In this document: positions 10,090-24,964 of the stretch, piece by piece
Numbering within the stretch: position 1 is the stretch's first letter
Layout of the letters: each line of letters starts with the position of its first letter
NCBI GenBank assembly: GCA_019009955.1
Contig: CM032231.1
Span: forward strand, 92,401,001 to 92,465,000
Reading direction: 5' to 3'
Source of the DNA: Riptortus pedestris
Taxonomy: Eukaryota > Arthropoda > Insecta > Hemiptera > Alydidae
DNA: 64,000 nt
Notes under the pieces: model-generated
What the model saw: the letters and a program-made list of their open reading frames with translations, nothing else
Database searches by the model: none
What the model was told of the DNA's origin: nothing
Made by a program: the position numbers and the translations under genes

Positions 10090-12164
10090 TGTGCGCATGT
10101 GTGTTTATATATATATATATATTAACAATCCCATTTATGATTTCGATCAATATAAAACTTCCAGCCTTCGTTTAAATAATAATTACGAATGAATGCAAAT
10201 AAATCTTGGTTCTCAACTATACTCAGAAAACATACTGAAAGAACTAAAACATCGTCTTTGAATGGCTACCAAGCCATTCAAGAAGTCGTTCCTGCCAGAT
10301 TAATAAAATGGCCATTCTTTATTGGCGTTATCACTACCTAATAACATACTGGGGCCAGTTTGAAAAAAACTGTAACTGCATGTTAACTATAAAAACTTAC
10401 TGAATTTTATTTACACATCTTATTATATACATTAATACAGATATCGGACGTAATTATTCACCGATGGCAGTAAATAAACAATAAAAATAATTATTTTATT
10501 TGTGAGAAAGATAAGTAAATTAATAATTATTGACACTATAAAATTCAAGGTTTAAACTTAATAGGAACACCAATAAGCCGATAATAGATTGTTTATCCCT
10601 CATGATATGTGTGTATATATAACCAAAGAAATCTTTATTTTATTTCTTTCAAAATAAAATAAAAAGAATCAGTAGCAATAGTCTAGAAAGTAACCTCGTC
10701 AATATAAACATTGGCTAGTCAACTCTTTTTAATCATTGATCTGTTGTTATCAAACCTATATAGTTGTAGTTTCAATGAAATTTAGAAAGGTAGCTCTGAA
10801 TGTTGGTAGTAAAAGAGTAAAACATTTGACATGTAGGTTCAGCAAGTAGATGTTGGGCATAGAAGTTAGGTATGAGAATAAAAATAACAGATTTATTGTA
10901 AATAGATTGTTCAAAATTAACGACGATTTGAAACTGTAATTTTAGAGAGAAAGGAACCCCTCGGTAAGGTGCTAGAGATCTTGAAACGCGTTGTCTATTT
11001 AAAAAAATTAATAAGATGTTTTAAGGAAGAAATAGATATTTATTATTTGACTCAGTATGACTTCATTTTTAAACTCATATATGTATTTATAATTGTCCGG
11101 GCGTCCATTTGAAATGGAAGCTGGATGATTTTTTCACTGGGGTTGGTACCTATGTCTGCAAATCAAACAGTAGAGTATCCATTATGCCCAGATTCCTGTA
11201 TGTGTTTTTGCAACTCCTGTACTTTTTGCTTCCTAAAAAATATATTAATAGTAGCTATAGTAATTATTTAATGATGCAGTATTCCATCATAGAATTTAAT
11301 ATATGGACCCATTGCTCACATTTTCAATTGTATTATATCATACATATTGGATTGGAAATTTAAAATTAGTTCCATTTTTTGACTCTTGGAAGGCAACCTC
11401 CGGCGTTTTGAGTCTTGGCAGATTAATTTCTGTTATATTTAAGAACATAAATAATTAAATTAGTAATGTGTAGTGACTGTATTCCTGCCATTTAATTGGT
11501 AAAGATCAATTGTAATTTATTAATGTTGGCTAATAAATTATAGAATAAAATAAATTAAAACATTTAAATAACACTATCAAAGAACGTATGAAAAAAGAAA
11601 AAAAGATTTCGATGTTATATATTTGTTATCACCATTTAGAGAACAATCGAATAGCATATAATACTTGAGAATTTTCTCATAATTTCCAGCCGACAGGAAA
11701 CAATACCTATTACTGAAAGAGGCGTAGTGTTCATTGGTTGAGGACTTGCTCAGAAGTAGTTTATCCAACTAGATATTCCTTTAAAGTTATTAATCCGATT
11801 AAGTGGTTTTCCTCTCCACAGTTAGTATTTCTCGTGAATAATGAAATGTGAATATGAGCCACGAGGATGGAGATTTATAAAACACTTATTCAGATGGAAA
11901 ACAATATAGCCTCTCTTAAAATATTAATATAAAAATCCAATCACCTATCAAAAGAAGAAGTATTCAGGCTACAGAATTACTCCCAAACACATTTACTAAC
12001 CTGAAATGCAACTATTTCATTTTACCTACTTGCCTGAAGACTGAACGACTAATGTCCCTCTGTAATGACATTCGTGATAATATAACTCCAATAAATTACG
12101 AGAAAATTCTTTGAAAGGAAGTTATTTTGCAATTTAGAGTATATTTTTTAACGGAAAGTCAATA
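10090..12164. other. No gene seen
   Basis: About 2 kb of AT-rich DNA without recognised repeats, apart from a short TA run at 10108-10125. Frames at 11109 and 11577 are short and lack identifiable domains. Confidence 0.4.
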
Positions 12165-12340
12165 TCCACGAAGCTAGACTCCGTGAAAAATTCTTTTTTT
12201 CCCCATTTCCACCTCTTGAATTCCGTTTGACCCGCTCGGCCTCTGGGAACATCTGAGCGGAAAAAATGATCATTGTGCTGCTACTATTGTCATATAAATG
12301 GCTCGCCACGGTTCCATGGATGAGAATAAGTCAAAACGTC
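12165..12340. promoter_or_regulatory. Candidate conserved non-coding element
   Basis: A repeat-free block with higher GC and no stop-free frame of note. It includes TGATCATTGTGCTGC, CTATTGTCATATAAATGG and GGTTCCATGGATGAG. The ATTGT (Sox-like) and TATAAAT words are suggestive only. It lies far from lbx and could equally belong to another gene outside the window. Confidence 0.2.
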
Positions 12341-12487
12341 GGACATTAGCTGAGTAAAATTCCATTTGCTTCTAGTTCTACGCATGAAGAGTTCTAGATT
12401 TTTTTTTTCTCTTCATGCCTGGATAATCTCGAGATAAAATCATAATCATTCAAAACTTTGAAAGGTAATTGAATGAAATGAAATATT

Positions 12488-12840
12488 TCTTTTCAGGTAA
12501 TGAATGTATATAGTATTTACAGGCTACGCCTGGTAATTGGTCTTATGAGCAGGTAAACCTGATTTTAACGGGACCGAACAAGGGAATAAGAGGGTCACAA
12601 GGAAGGACATGTAGTAGTTTCCCATTGCCTTCTCCTCCAGACCATCCAGCAATAAAGGCTTCATGATGAAAATTTCATTCACAGCAGAAAAGGCATGAGT
12701 GGATAAAATTATATTGTTAGATAGCCATCCCTCAGTAGCCTGTAGCCTGCATAAGCTGACTAATGATATGCAATAGCCAGTATGAGTATGCAGACTACAA
12801 CATTAATCCGTCCTCTAGTCTTGCCCCACTGTCATGTTGT
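12488..12840. other. Unassigned moderately complex block
   Basis: Contains TAGTAGTTTCCCATTGCC and CAGACCATCCAGCAATAAAG, of a style I associate with interspersed repeats of arthropods, but no second copy is visible in the window. No coding frame is seen. Confidence 0.3.
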
Positions 12841-13734
12841 AAGTGATAATTTAGACAAGGAAGGGAAGTTAATGAATATAGGTGAAATAAGGCATCTGTA
12901 TATATTAACTATTTTTTATATTTCTCAGATTAAGGCGAATCGCCATTAAAACACAGCCAGTCAATAATGCACAACAAGGGGGACTGTAGAAATTATAGTT
13001 ATTGTAAATCACAGTTAGTAATAGTAACTAAAAATCGAGCGGAAGCAAATCAGTTGATAGTGAGTTCGTATCTTTTTTTAACGAAAAATAAAATTATTAG
13101 TCATTTATAAAATCTATTTCATGAATGACTTGAAGAGTCTAACTGGATGACGTAAGGAGTAGTAATTTATATCCGACTATCAAAGAATATTTTGTTTTGT
13201 AGAATGCCTAGTAAGTCAAGAGATACAGAAGGGGAAAAAAAAACATCATAGATCATGTTCAGTTCTGTGTTATTCTTTTAGTCAAGAGATTGATGTAAAT
13301 AATAATTGGTATTCAAGCTGAATATAATGCAATTCATGATAATTTTTATTTAATTAAAGTCGGATTTCTCATAGTTGAAAAAAAGTTGATGATTAGTTTA
13401 AAATACCCTTTAGTTTAAAAGTGATCGAGGGGCAGTGCTTCCAAGGAAAAATAATTAAATATAATAAAAATAAAAGTATTCACAATATGCTACCCAATCT
13501 AAAATAAAGATAACATTCTTTATTCAGGGAATATACTTAAACTACACATTAAGAATATCCAGTATGTAATGTATGATTCATTCCACATTTCCCTCCGAAA
13601 TTCGATTGTTGAAACATTTAGTGAAACGCCTCTTAAATAAAATAAGTAATAAATTACAGTTTTATAAATAGACAGAGAGCAATTGAATGTTTACCAAATG
13701 GTTAACATGTTGTAACATCCAGTTATTATTGATT
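12841..13734. other. No gene seen
   Basis: AT-rich unassigned DNA between the 12.5 kb block and a SINE. Confidence 0.4.
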
Positions 13735-13935
13735 CGAATAAAGCGTCGAACATAATTAGTCTCACGTGGTAAACCTAGAGTGGCGAGTTCATTTCCCGCC
13801 TGGGAAATAGGAATTTATTTAGTGACGGAATTCATTAAGAAAATCCTTAGTGCCACCCAGGCTAGAAAAGGGTGTTGGTAACCTGTAGATAACCCGTCCC
13901 AATTAGCCTTAGTTGCTAAAGGTGGACGTTAATAG
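13735..13935 (+). mobile_element. tRNA-derived SINE, family 1
   Basis: GCGTCGAACATAATTAGTC, TCACGTGGTAAACCTAGAG, a B-box-like GAGTTCATTTCCCGCC, then the body GAATTTATTTAGTGACGG and AACCCGTCCCAATTAGCC. The order matches four reverse copies in the window. Confidence 0.75.
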
Positions 13936-14142
13936 ATAATTTAATTTAATTTACATGGACTAAACAGTGTATTGCCAAATATAATGGTGTTTGCAGGAAT
14001 AGTACTCCGAAACAGGTAGGTATTCAATATCTCTAAAGAGGCTGTTATTCTCCTCGGTTTTCTTGCCTATAATTACAGTTTAACTGACATTTCCGGTTAG
14101 AGGTACAGACCATTTTGAATCAAAAGGGGTGTTTTTTCTATA

Positions 14143-14262
14143 TTAGCAGATTTCCCTTAGGGGAAATCAGCTATTGAGGTCGTACTCATGACGCGAGTTT
14201 TGAAAAATTCTCTCAAATGTCCATCGATCCTACCCAGGAGATGACGAAAATGAGGTCCGTTC

Positions 14263-14318
<56 letters not shown>

Positions 14319-14801
14319 CTGTTAACGCTCTAGCGGTCGCAATTTTTGTTTGATCGTTACCAAACTTCATATTTAAGCGTTTTACGTAAAAAGAGAGATC
14401 AAGTTCGTTAATGGCTGAAATCGGACCAGTGGGAGGGGGGGTTTAGAGGGGGATTTTTGAAAATTCAAAATATCTCCGTTATTATGCGTCGGATCGAAAA
14501 ATTGTATAGAATCAATCTTATTGTAAATTAAATTTACTATAAATATTGTTCTATACATTTATTCTGTATCTTGAATATTAACCGAGATATTTGCATTTGT
14601 ATTGTGTGTGTGGTCGACGGAACACCGCCATGTTCCGGACTCTCCGCCGAGAGCTCTGGTGGCCGTTTCCAGAACTATTCGTCCCTCTTGAATAGGTTTA
14701 GAGATCCCTTCCTACTACAGCTGTTATTAGGCGGATTTCTCTATTCTAAAACTTCACGTGGGAAATCTACTTAGTTTACGCAGCCCCTGCGTGACGGACT
14801 T
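14143..14801 (-). mobile_element. HINE-like element, near complete, reverse
   Basis: Starts TTAGCAGATTTCCCTTAGGGG and ends CCCTGCGTGACGGACTT. (TA)n lies at 14267-14314. Both hairpins are present, and the inner ACCGCT/AGCGGT-type sequence follows the TA tract. Confidence 0.88.
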
Positions 14802-14845
14802 TTTTTGATATGTATAAGGAAACGATGTTAACAAGAAAAAACGTC

Positions 14846-15299
14846 CGTCAGGAAGGAACTGCGTTAACTAAAAAGATTTCCCATTTGCATCACGTAATTG
14901 GATTTATCTCAAGACGTAAAAGTTGAATGAGAACAATAACAATTTAGGTTTCAAATAAAGTGCTTATCTTCAAATAATATAACAGCTTATTGATGATATG
15001 GATGAGTAGGAGAGGGGATTTACTGAAGTCTATGTATTTTGAAAAATGCAAATATCTCGGTTAATATTAAAGATAATGTACATAACAACATTTATAGAAC
15101 ATTACATATGCAATAAGAATGGTTTGCCGCATGGATCCCTCGCATAATAACGGGGATATGAAGAATTTCCGAAACCCTCCCCTCTAAACTACCCTTCCCC
15201 CCGACCGATTTCAAACATTAAAGAACTTGATCATTCTTTTTACAGAAAACGCTTATATATCAAGTCTGATAACGAGTAACCAAAAATTATATTTATTCC

Positions 15300-15362
<63 letters not shown>

Positions 15363-15372
15363 CTTAAGGGGG
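14846..15372 (+). mobile_element. HINE-like element, forward, right arm lost
   Basis: Starts near CGTCCGTCAGGAAGGAACTG and runs through the usual inner segment to a (TA)n tract at 15304-15357. The right arm is absent, and the next reverse copy begins after a poly-G run at 15366. Confidence 0.75.
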
Positions 15373-15378
15373 GGGGGG

Positions 15379-15947
15379 TCTTAAGGGAAATCAGCTCGTG
15401 AGGTTGTACTCATGACGGAATTTTCGAAATTTTTCTTCAAATGTCCATCCTCCTATCCTACCTAGTAGATGACGAAAATGGGTCCGTTCAATACTGTATA
15501 TATATTTGTCTGTTACCGCTCTAGCGGTGGCAATTTTTGTTTGATCGTTACCAAACTCGATATTTAGTCGTTTTATGTAAAAAGAAAGATCAAGTTTGTT
15601 AAAGGCTGAAATCGGACCAGTGGGAGGGGGGGGGTTTAGAGGGGAGGATTTTCGAAAATTCGAAATATCTCCATTACTATACGTCGGGTCGAAAAATCGT
15701 ACAAAATTAATCTTATTGCAAATTAAATTTACTATAAATATTGTTATATACACTTATTCTCTATCTTGAATATTAACCGAGATATTTGCATTTTTATTAA
15801 ATCTGGGCGGCTAACGGACGGGTGACTTTCCCGCCAAAAGCTAGTTCGACCGTTTCCTTAACTGCTCGACTCTCGTGAAATTTCTCTATTGTAAAACTTC
15901 ACGTGGGAAATCTGCTTAGTTTACGCAGCCCCTGCGTGAACGGACTT
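15379..15947 (-). mobile_element. HINE-like element, reverse
   Basis: Begins TCTTAAGGGAAATCAGC (outer half of the palindrome lost) and ends GCGTGAACGGACTT. Only a short TATATATATT tract is present. It abuts another right arm (15948-16030). Confidence 0.82.
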
Positions 15948-16032
15948 TTCGACATCTACTAGGTAGGATCGATGGACATTTGAAGAAATTTTTCGAAAAT
16001 TGCGTCATGACTACAATCTCAATAGCTGTTAA
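15948..16032 (+). mobile_element. HINE right-arm fragment
   Basis: CATCTACTAGGTAGGATCG through ACAATCTCAATAGCTG, lacking the terminal palindrome. Confidence 0.6.
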
Positions 16033-16516
16033 AACGTCTCTAGGGCAGAGCTTTCCACTTCCGCTGTGAACCAGTCTCCTCAGCTGATTGTCGGTAGCCT
16101 TGTTCAACTAAGGACCCATCTGTTGGAATCGGTAGTTGTGCGGTCAACCACAGATTAGCTTGGCTAGTTCTAGACTCTTTGTGTCGCTTGTTACTTCAAT
16201 CCGAGATCATTAAAGTGTTAGCGAGCGTAGTTTCGGAAATGTTTTGTATCGAATTCGATTCTCCAAGTGTGACGAATCGGCTCCTATTTCCCCGAAAGTG
16301 TTAATTCAATCACCTAGAAGCAGCAAAGCCATCTTCAAAGATGGCTGTCTAGAATTTGTTTATGATGTCAGTACAATTACTATTACCATTATTGGATGTA
16401 CCCTCATAACTCTACTAGTAGTGAAATTGGGACCATATAAATTCATTTCAGATGCTCTGTTACACTGCTATATAGGTTATAAGTTTTTCTTGTTTCTAAT
16501 CCTTTAAATGTGAATG

Positions 16517-18452
16517 TTATAATTCTATCAATAGATTAAAAAATATTTCTTGTATTTTCTACTGATATTTCTAATAGATTAGGCGTACGATATTCTTAAC
16601 ACGTTCAGTGCTGATGACACGTGAGACGCGTCACGGGGCTTTCCCTTCCGAGCTCATGATGAGCTAGGCGCCTCAATTCCTTTCAACATCTACCATCTCT
16701 TCTCCCCTTTTGCTCCTTGCTATCGACCTCAGATTTTCCATCAGCTCTCAGTACACTAACAACTTCCTTGCAGTGCAGTTCGTTAGAAATTTTTTTTTGC
16801 TCTCTTGAGTCCAAGCAAAACTGAACCATACCGTTTTTGCTGGTGATTGTTTTTGGTTATATCATCTACGTTTTAGGTTAACACATAGATATTAAAAATT
16901 TTAAGTATGTTATTTTATTTTTAGAAAGGGTATTCCATGAAACTTCATCTTTATTTACAACTTTTATATATAATTAATCATTAGGCCTATTTTAAAAATA
17001 AAAAAAATCAATAATAAAATGTATTATACTAAAATAAAATAGGCTTTAAATCAATTGCAATTTAAGTAGTCTCATATCGCCAATATACGCAAACCATCTT
17101 CGAAATATACCCAACCTTACAAAAATAAATAAACGAAAAAATAAAACCTATTTTCTTATAGGTAATTTTATTGTTGCATTTGTTTTTGTTTTATGTTTCT
17201 AGATCATATCAACAAATATCTAGGCAGAAATAGAAACAGAGCTATGAAGTAATACATTTTTAAGCAATTTTATGAAAAAAAAAAAATAGTCTTGGGGTTG
17301 GCAACTGTTGTGCGTGGTTGCCGATACTGATACTCCAGCCGTACGCACGACGCACCTCGACCAGAAGTAAGCTTAAAATAACCTCTTCTTTAAAAAAGGT
17401 TAAAACTTTAGTAACTTCAAAACCTATTTAGTATTAAATAAAACAAAAAAAAACACTTAAACCCACGGTCTAACCATTTTTGGTCAGCAACGAATGAGTT
17501 AATAACCCAAAGGTCTACTGATATTCCTAATAGACCAGATGTCTACTGAAATTCATAATGGACCAAAGGTCTACTGATATTCCTAATTGACCAATGGTCT
17601 ACTGTTATTCACAATAGATAAGAGGTCTTCTTGATATTCTTAATAGACCATAGCTGTACTATATTCTTAATAGATCGAAGGCCTACTGATATTTTTAATA
17701 TACCTATGGTCTTCTGGATATTCCTACCAAACTAGAGGTCCCCTGATATTGTTAATAAAGCAGAGGACTACTGAAATTCTTAATTGACCAGAGCTCAGCT
17801 GATATTTCTAATATACCTATGGTCTACTGGATATTCCTACTAGACTAGAGGTCCCCTGATATTGTTAATAAAGCAGAGCTGTACTGAAATTCTTAATTGA
17901 TCGAAGGCCTACTGATATTTCTAATATACCTATGGTCTACTGGATATTCCTACTAGACTAGAGGTCCCCTGATATTGTTAATAAAGCAGAGGACTACTGA
18001 AATTCTTAATTGTCCAGAGCTCAGCTGATATTATTAATATAGCTGAGGTTTACAGAAATTCTTAATTGACCAGAGCTATGCTGATATTTCTAATATAGCA
18101 ATAGTCTACTGAATATTCCTACTAGACTAGAGGTTTCCTGATAATCTTAATATACCTATGGTCTACTGGATATTCCTAATTGACCAGAGTTCTGCTGATA
18201 TTCTTAATATAGCGGAAGTCTACTGAAATTCCTAATTGACCAGAGCTCTGCTGATATTCTTAATATAGCAGAGGTCTACTGAAATTCCTAATTGACCAGA
18301 GCTCTGCTGATATTCTTAATATAGCAGAGGTCTACTGAAATTCCTAATTGACCAGAGCTCTGCTGATATTCTTAATATAGCAGAGGTCTACTGAAATTCC
18401 TAATTGACCAGAGCTCTGCTGATATTCTTAATATAGCAGAGGTCTACTGAAT
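16517..18452. repeat. 28-bp minisatellite with higher-order structure
   Basis: The monomer resembles GGTCTACTGATATTCCTAATAGACC plus AAA; its ends (GGTCTA/TAGACC) are mutually inverted. Diverged monomers fill 17503-18180. A higher-order unit of about 113 bases repeats at 17697, 17810 and 17923 (AATATACCTATGG phase). A homogeneous 56-bp dimer repeats about five times at 18180-18452. The array is split by the element at 16600-17498. Confidence 0.9.
16600..17498. mobile_element. piggyBac-type non-autonomous element, TTAA-flanked
   Basis: About 900 bases flanked by TTAA (16596-16599 and 17499-17502). The ends CACGTTCAGTGCTGATGAC and, inverted, CTCATTCGTTGCTGACC form imperfect terminal repeats (pattern CnCnTTCnnTGCTGA). 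The flanks GATATTC-TTAA and TTAA-TAACCCAAAGG rejoin to a minisatellite unit. It has no transposase frame. Confidence 0.65.
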
Positions 18453-18601
18453 TCGCTTCTAAGTAGTTTGCTGGAGGCGGGATTCCTGATCAAGAAAGCT
18501 ACTAAAGAGTTGAGTTAGGACAGGTAGTCCCAGCGGGCTACAGATTAAAGGGTCCGGCTCAAGGTTTCTATTACCTCGCATTATAGCCGTCACCTCAAGC
18601 T

Positions 18602-18650
18602 CCCCCCCCCCCCCCCCTCTCTCTCTCTCACTCTCTCTTTCTCTCTCTTC
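18602..18650 (+). repeat. Poly-C and (CT)n tract
   Basis: A run of about 15 C residues is followed by CTCTCT repeats with CACT and TTTCT interruptions. Confidence 0.95.
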
Positions 18651-19411
18651 TCCGTTTAGCCGACTCTTTCTGTTCGTTGGTCGTTGATGCTTCAGTATCT
18701 ACTTTCCGAATATTTTTTCTCAGCTGTCGGCTCTAAGATACTTAAGAATAGTCCTTTCAAAATATCCATTCTTTAACAGGGTTTGTAGTATGCTACCATA
18801 GCCGAGAGTTTCATGGGTTCTCATTAAATTCTTGGTATAGCAATTTAATAAATTAAGAAAAGTAAAAGTTAAGTTCTCACGTCCTTCTGAAACTTTTTAC
18901 ATTGTTTACTTCCTCTGTATTTTTTTTAAACTATTAGTACGGAGCGTTTAAAAGTGGACGGTGAAAAACGTTTCCTGGTACGTTGGTCAACAATACCAAT
19001 CTTATAAACAAACTCACAATTGGTGTTCATTTCTATGCCTTACTGGACATCAAATCATACTGCAAACGGACTCGGGAAGGGAGGAGAACATCCAAGGTAA
19101 ACCTTCACCTCCTTTTCCCTTAAGCGAAATTTGCTATTGAAATAGAGATAAAGAGCAAATTCTCTGCTGGGTAATGTCACTGCTACCTACTTCATCTCCC
19201 ATCATAACCGTATGTTCCAGGCCCTGTGTTCAGATTTAGTTTGGGAAATTTATGTCGACATATTTATTTCTACCGAGGTCAATTTCAATATGAAAGAAAG
19301 GTCCAATCCATTTCTTTTTTATTAAACAGTATAGTTTCTTTATGTTAAACTCTATAATTCGTAAATGTACAGTAGAAGAAAAATGCATATTTTTAACGAT
19401 CTATCTGTGGT

Positions 19412-19510
19412 TCTAAGCCTAATTGGGACAAGTTATCTATAGGTTAGCATTCGTTTCTAGCCAGGGTGAGACTTTCATTGAGCGAGTTCATCTATAAATA
19501 CTTCTTTTGC
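19412..19510 (-). mobile_element. SINE family 1, tail fragment
   Basis: CCTAATTGGGACAAGTTATC and TAGCCAGGGTGAGACTTTC match the reversed SINE tail; the tRNA head is absent. Confidence 0.6.
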
Positions 19511-22500
19511 AGAAATTTATCCCACGTTGCCTAGATTTAATGTAACCACTTAGAAATAATTCTTAAAACTCATGGCTCCCAGAGCCCGAACATATCAAAG
19601 AAAAATCGTTTTGTGAGTTTTTGGGACCACATGAAATTTGATAGAAGTTCATTTTTGGGCTATTGAATAACACAGTATAGTAGTGATTATGATATGAATA
19701 CATTGTTACATCTCGATGAGATTTGTATATGCCACTTCTGTAGCGGAGTTCCCTTAAGATTATCCTATTGACTTAATTTTTCCTATTAAACTAGTAGTAA
19801 ATTTTATTCTGTTCTGTGTTTTATATAGGCTATATTTCTCCAAAAAGTTTGTCGAAGATATAGCCGGTGAAAGTGAAAAAGTATATTCGACATACGGAAC
19901 AATATTTGAGTCATATTGCGTCATATTAGAATAATGATTGTTGGAACTTAAGGAACATGTACGTAGCGTCATTTCCTCAATTAATCAATTGACTTTGTTT
20001 TTCCAGAAGTTGGCTGAATAATATTGTGAATAAATATGGACATCGCCTTTGATTGGGTTTGGGTAAACCTGTATTGGATTTGTGGACGATATAGCAATTA
20101 TTGCAAATGACAACCAGTCGGCAGAGCACCTCAGCCTTTGATTGATCTGCAGCGAATTGGAATAAATAGGAATATAGCAAAAAGCAAGGCCAATGTTATA
20201 AAAGAAGGAAAATTAGCTCAATTAGACCAGACTATACTTTATAGCTTTGAGATAGATTGCTTATTAACTAGGCGAGATAATAAAGTAACACTGTTTTTTT
20301 CCCTTCCCCCCCCCCCTTTTTCATCAAGAAGATATTCGTCTAGACATCGTGCTCCTAGTGATTTACCTCCATAACAAATTATCAGGTAGCAATCTATTAA
20401 AACTGTGAAAAGATAAATATCAAAGACCAATGCATCTCATATTGTCATGTAACCACTACATGGACTCTACTTTTTAAATAGGAGTTAAAGTGTTAAAGGA
20501 GTATTAAATCGTCTACTAGCCCCCTTTGTATAAGCTCTGTTTGAAGTTGGGAATCTATATGTTCGAATGACTAGAAACTTTGACAAGGAAATATCACAAT
20601 GCCTCAAATGCCAATTGAGCCTGAAAGATGGAATGTTAAACACCTTTGACAAGAGCTTCTTAGGATTTCCAGTGGGGAGAAAATCCACCCCACCGTAAAG
20701 TAAGGTTTGAAATTGCTGTCTTATTACCCAAAACATCATCCACAATGGTTCACATTTAATGAGTGTATTTCAGAATTTTAATCTGTAAAACTAATATATA
20801 CTTCGTCAATTGAAAAGATTTTGACATTCTATTTAAAAAACCAAATCATCTCAAACAGAAAAAGTCAATCAGAAGATTCAGTATGCACAGGAACCATGGT
20901 ACACACACCCTCAAGAAAAATGCACCAATCAAATGTGGATGTATTGTCTTTCTGTTTGGAGCTACAGGACTCTGTGTGTGTGTACTTTAACACAATCACA
21001 TTGGGAAAAAAGTTCTGTCACCCATGCGTATGGGAATATTACATTTTTTCATCGTATAAACTCACTGAATATGAAGGACAAACTGATTTGGAAATAATAA
21101 CCAGAGCTCAAAATCCTTCGTAATAATTGATTCTAGATAGTTATTAAATAAGCAACACTGAAGTGAAGTCAGCACGAACGAATTTTGTTCTTGTTATTTC
21201 TGTAGAACTGATAACAATCCATTTTATATTCTTTTAATCATTTAGCAGGCTTGTCAGTTGTGCGTTGTTAAATGTAATTTGCTAACATTCACCCTACATT
21301 CAAAATTAGTAGAAAAGCTGGATATGTCACTGATCCAGAGACATTCAGCCTGTACCTCGTACTGTAGACCATATTTTATTTTGTTATAATTTACGGTGGT
21401 ATACATATTTTATAAAGTTTACTCTTTGGTATTCAGTTGTTAATTCATTACTATTTCTATGCGCATATTTATTTTTTTCTTATACTTCGGCTGACATATT
21501 TTATTGTTTTTTCACCTGAATATTTGCTACTTTTTCTGCCTTCTTTGTTTGGGTATTTGATGAGTACTCTTCATTTAAAAATAATATGTTCCTAGGTTTT
21601 ATATCAGTATGACTTTGTTTCCAAGGTTAGGAAAACTCATAGCTTACTAACCTGTATAAATATAAAAGAAAAAGTCCACGTTAAAAGAAAATATATTTTA
21701 CCTCATTAGTTTAGACATTAATTACTTCTCGAACAAAAAGATATTTTTAATTTCAATAATTCAGAAACAATTTTTTAACCTATTCGAACTCTGGGCACCA
21801 TACAATGGGTTTTAATGGGAAGTTATTAAACAATGATCATTATACTTCAAGCATCATGTTTCGTAAAACAGTTCGTGTATCCAGACATACTCAGAATCAG
21901 TTTAATTACTACAAATTTATAATTTCATTTGAAAAATGAGTATTTATATTATACTTTGCAATGCTGGGGCTTTATACCTTGATTTTTGGTTTGGGAAAAA
22001 GAGTTTAATCCCAATTCCTAATCATACAAAGGTAGTTTTGTTTGACCAAGAAAAAATGAGTGAACATTCAATCTATTGTTTTAATTGCAATGGATATTAC
22101 AATTGGGTAATTGTTTTATTAAAGACTGAAATATATCGATTTAAAAACGTTTAGTTTCGATATAGCTTCAAATATTTTCATTCTTAATAGGAATTGGTTG
22201 AATTAACTTTAAGACTGTATAAATTCATTATGACATATTGTGCCCCCCATTGTGTTCGTGCTTTATGAGCCTGTGTTCTTGAACTGGAATGGAAAAGCGT
22301 TGCCTAACATTAGAAGGAATGCCTCAATTTGTATCAGACCACCAGAGGTGTGTGGCTAACTGGACCCAGGTAGTTTACAGGTGCTACATCCCCTCACCGT
22401 TCCCTGTCACATTCGACATATAACCTGCTTTTAGAACAGGTTTTTTCCCAGTATAATAAACGCCTTATTTTTTGCCTGGAAGTTTTATCTTCCATTCATG

Positions 22501-22608
22501 GATTTTTTTTTGCGTGTACCCAAAATACCGAATGAATGTTGGAACGAAGTGTAACTTGTAAGTTAACATGATTGTAGAAGACAACATTCCAGAGCATGTG
22601 CTTTAGCA

Positions 22609-22730
22609 AATTTCCCTCGAGGGAAATTAGCTAGCTATTGAGGTCGTACTCATGAGGCGATTTTTGAAAAATTTCCTCAAATGTACATTGAGCCTATTAA
22701 GGAGATGTCGAAAATGATGTCCGTTCAAAA

Positions 22731-22827
<97 letters not shown>
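22609..22827 (-). mobile_element. Right half of a HINE split by Helitrons
   Basis: Reverse orientation: TTAGCAAATTTCCCTCGAGGG, the AGATGTCGAAAATG segment, then (CT)n at 22735-22773 and (TA)n. It stops where a Helitron 5' end begins. The missing half is at 27995-28510. Confidence 0.75.

Positions 22828-24964
<2,137 letters not shown>

Larger units (their letters stand above)
18453..22608. other. No gene seen
   Basis: Four kilobases with only a SINE fragment (19412) and a stray HINE-like palindrome half (CTTTTCCCTTAAGCGAAATTT at 19115). Frames at 20821-21123 and 21936-22154 are open for 70-100 codons but not recognised, and show no signal or transmembrane pattern I trust. Bases 18455-18760 are GC-moderate. 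Confidence 0.4.

Noticed and set aside
18180..18452. Regular 56-bp repeats as a possible CRISPR array
   Set aside because: The whole unit repeats, with no variable spacers, no leader and no cas genes, in clearly eukaryotic DNA.
20821..21123. 100-residue frame as a coding gene
   Set aside because: No domain, no family resemblance and AT-rich random-looking composition.
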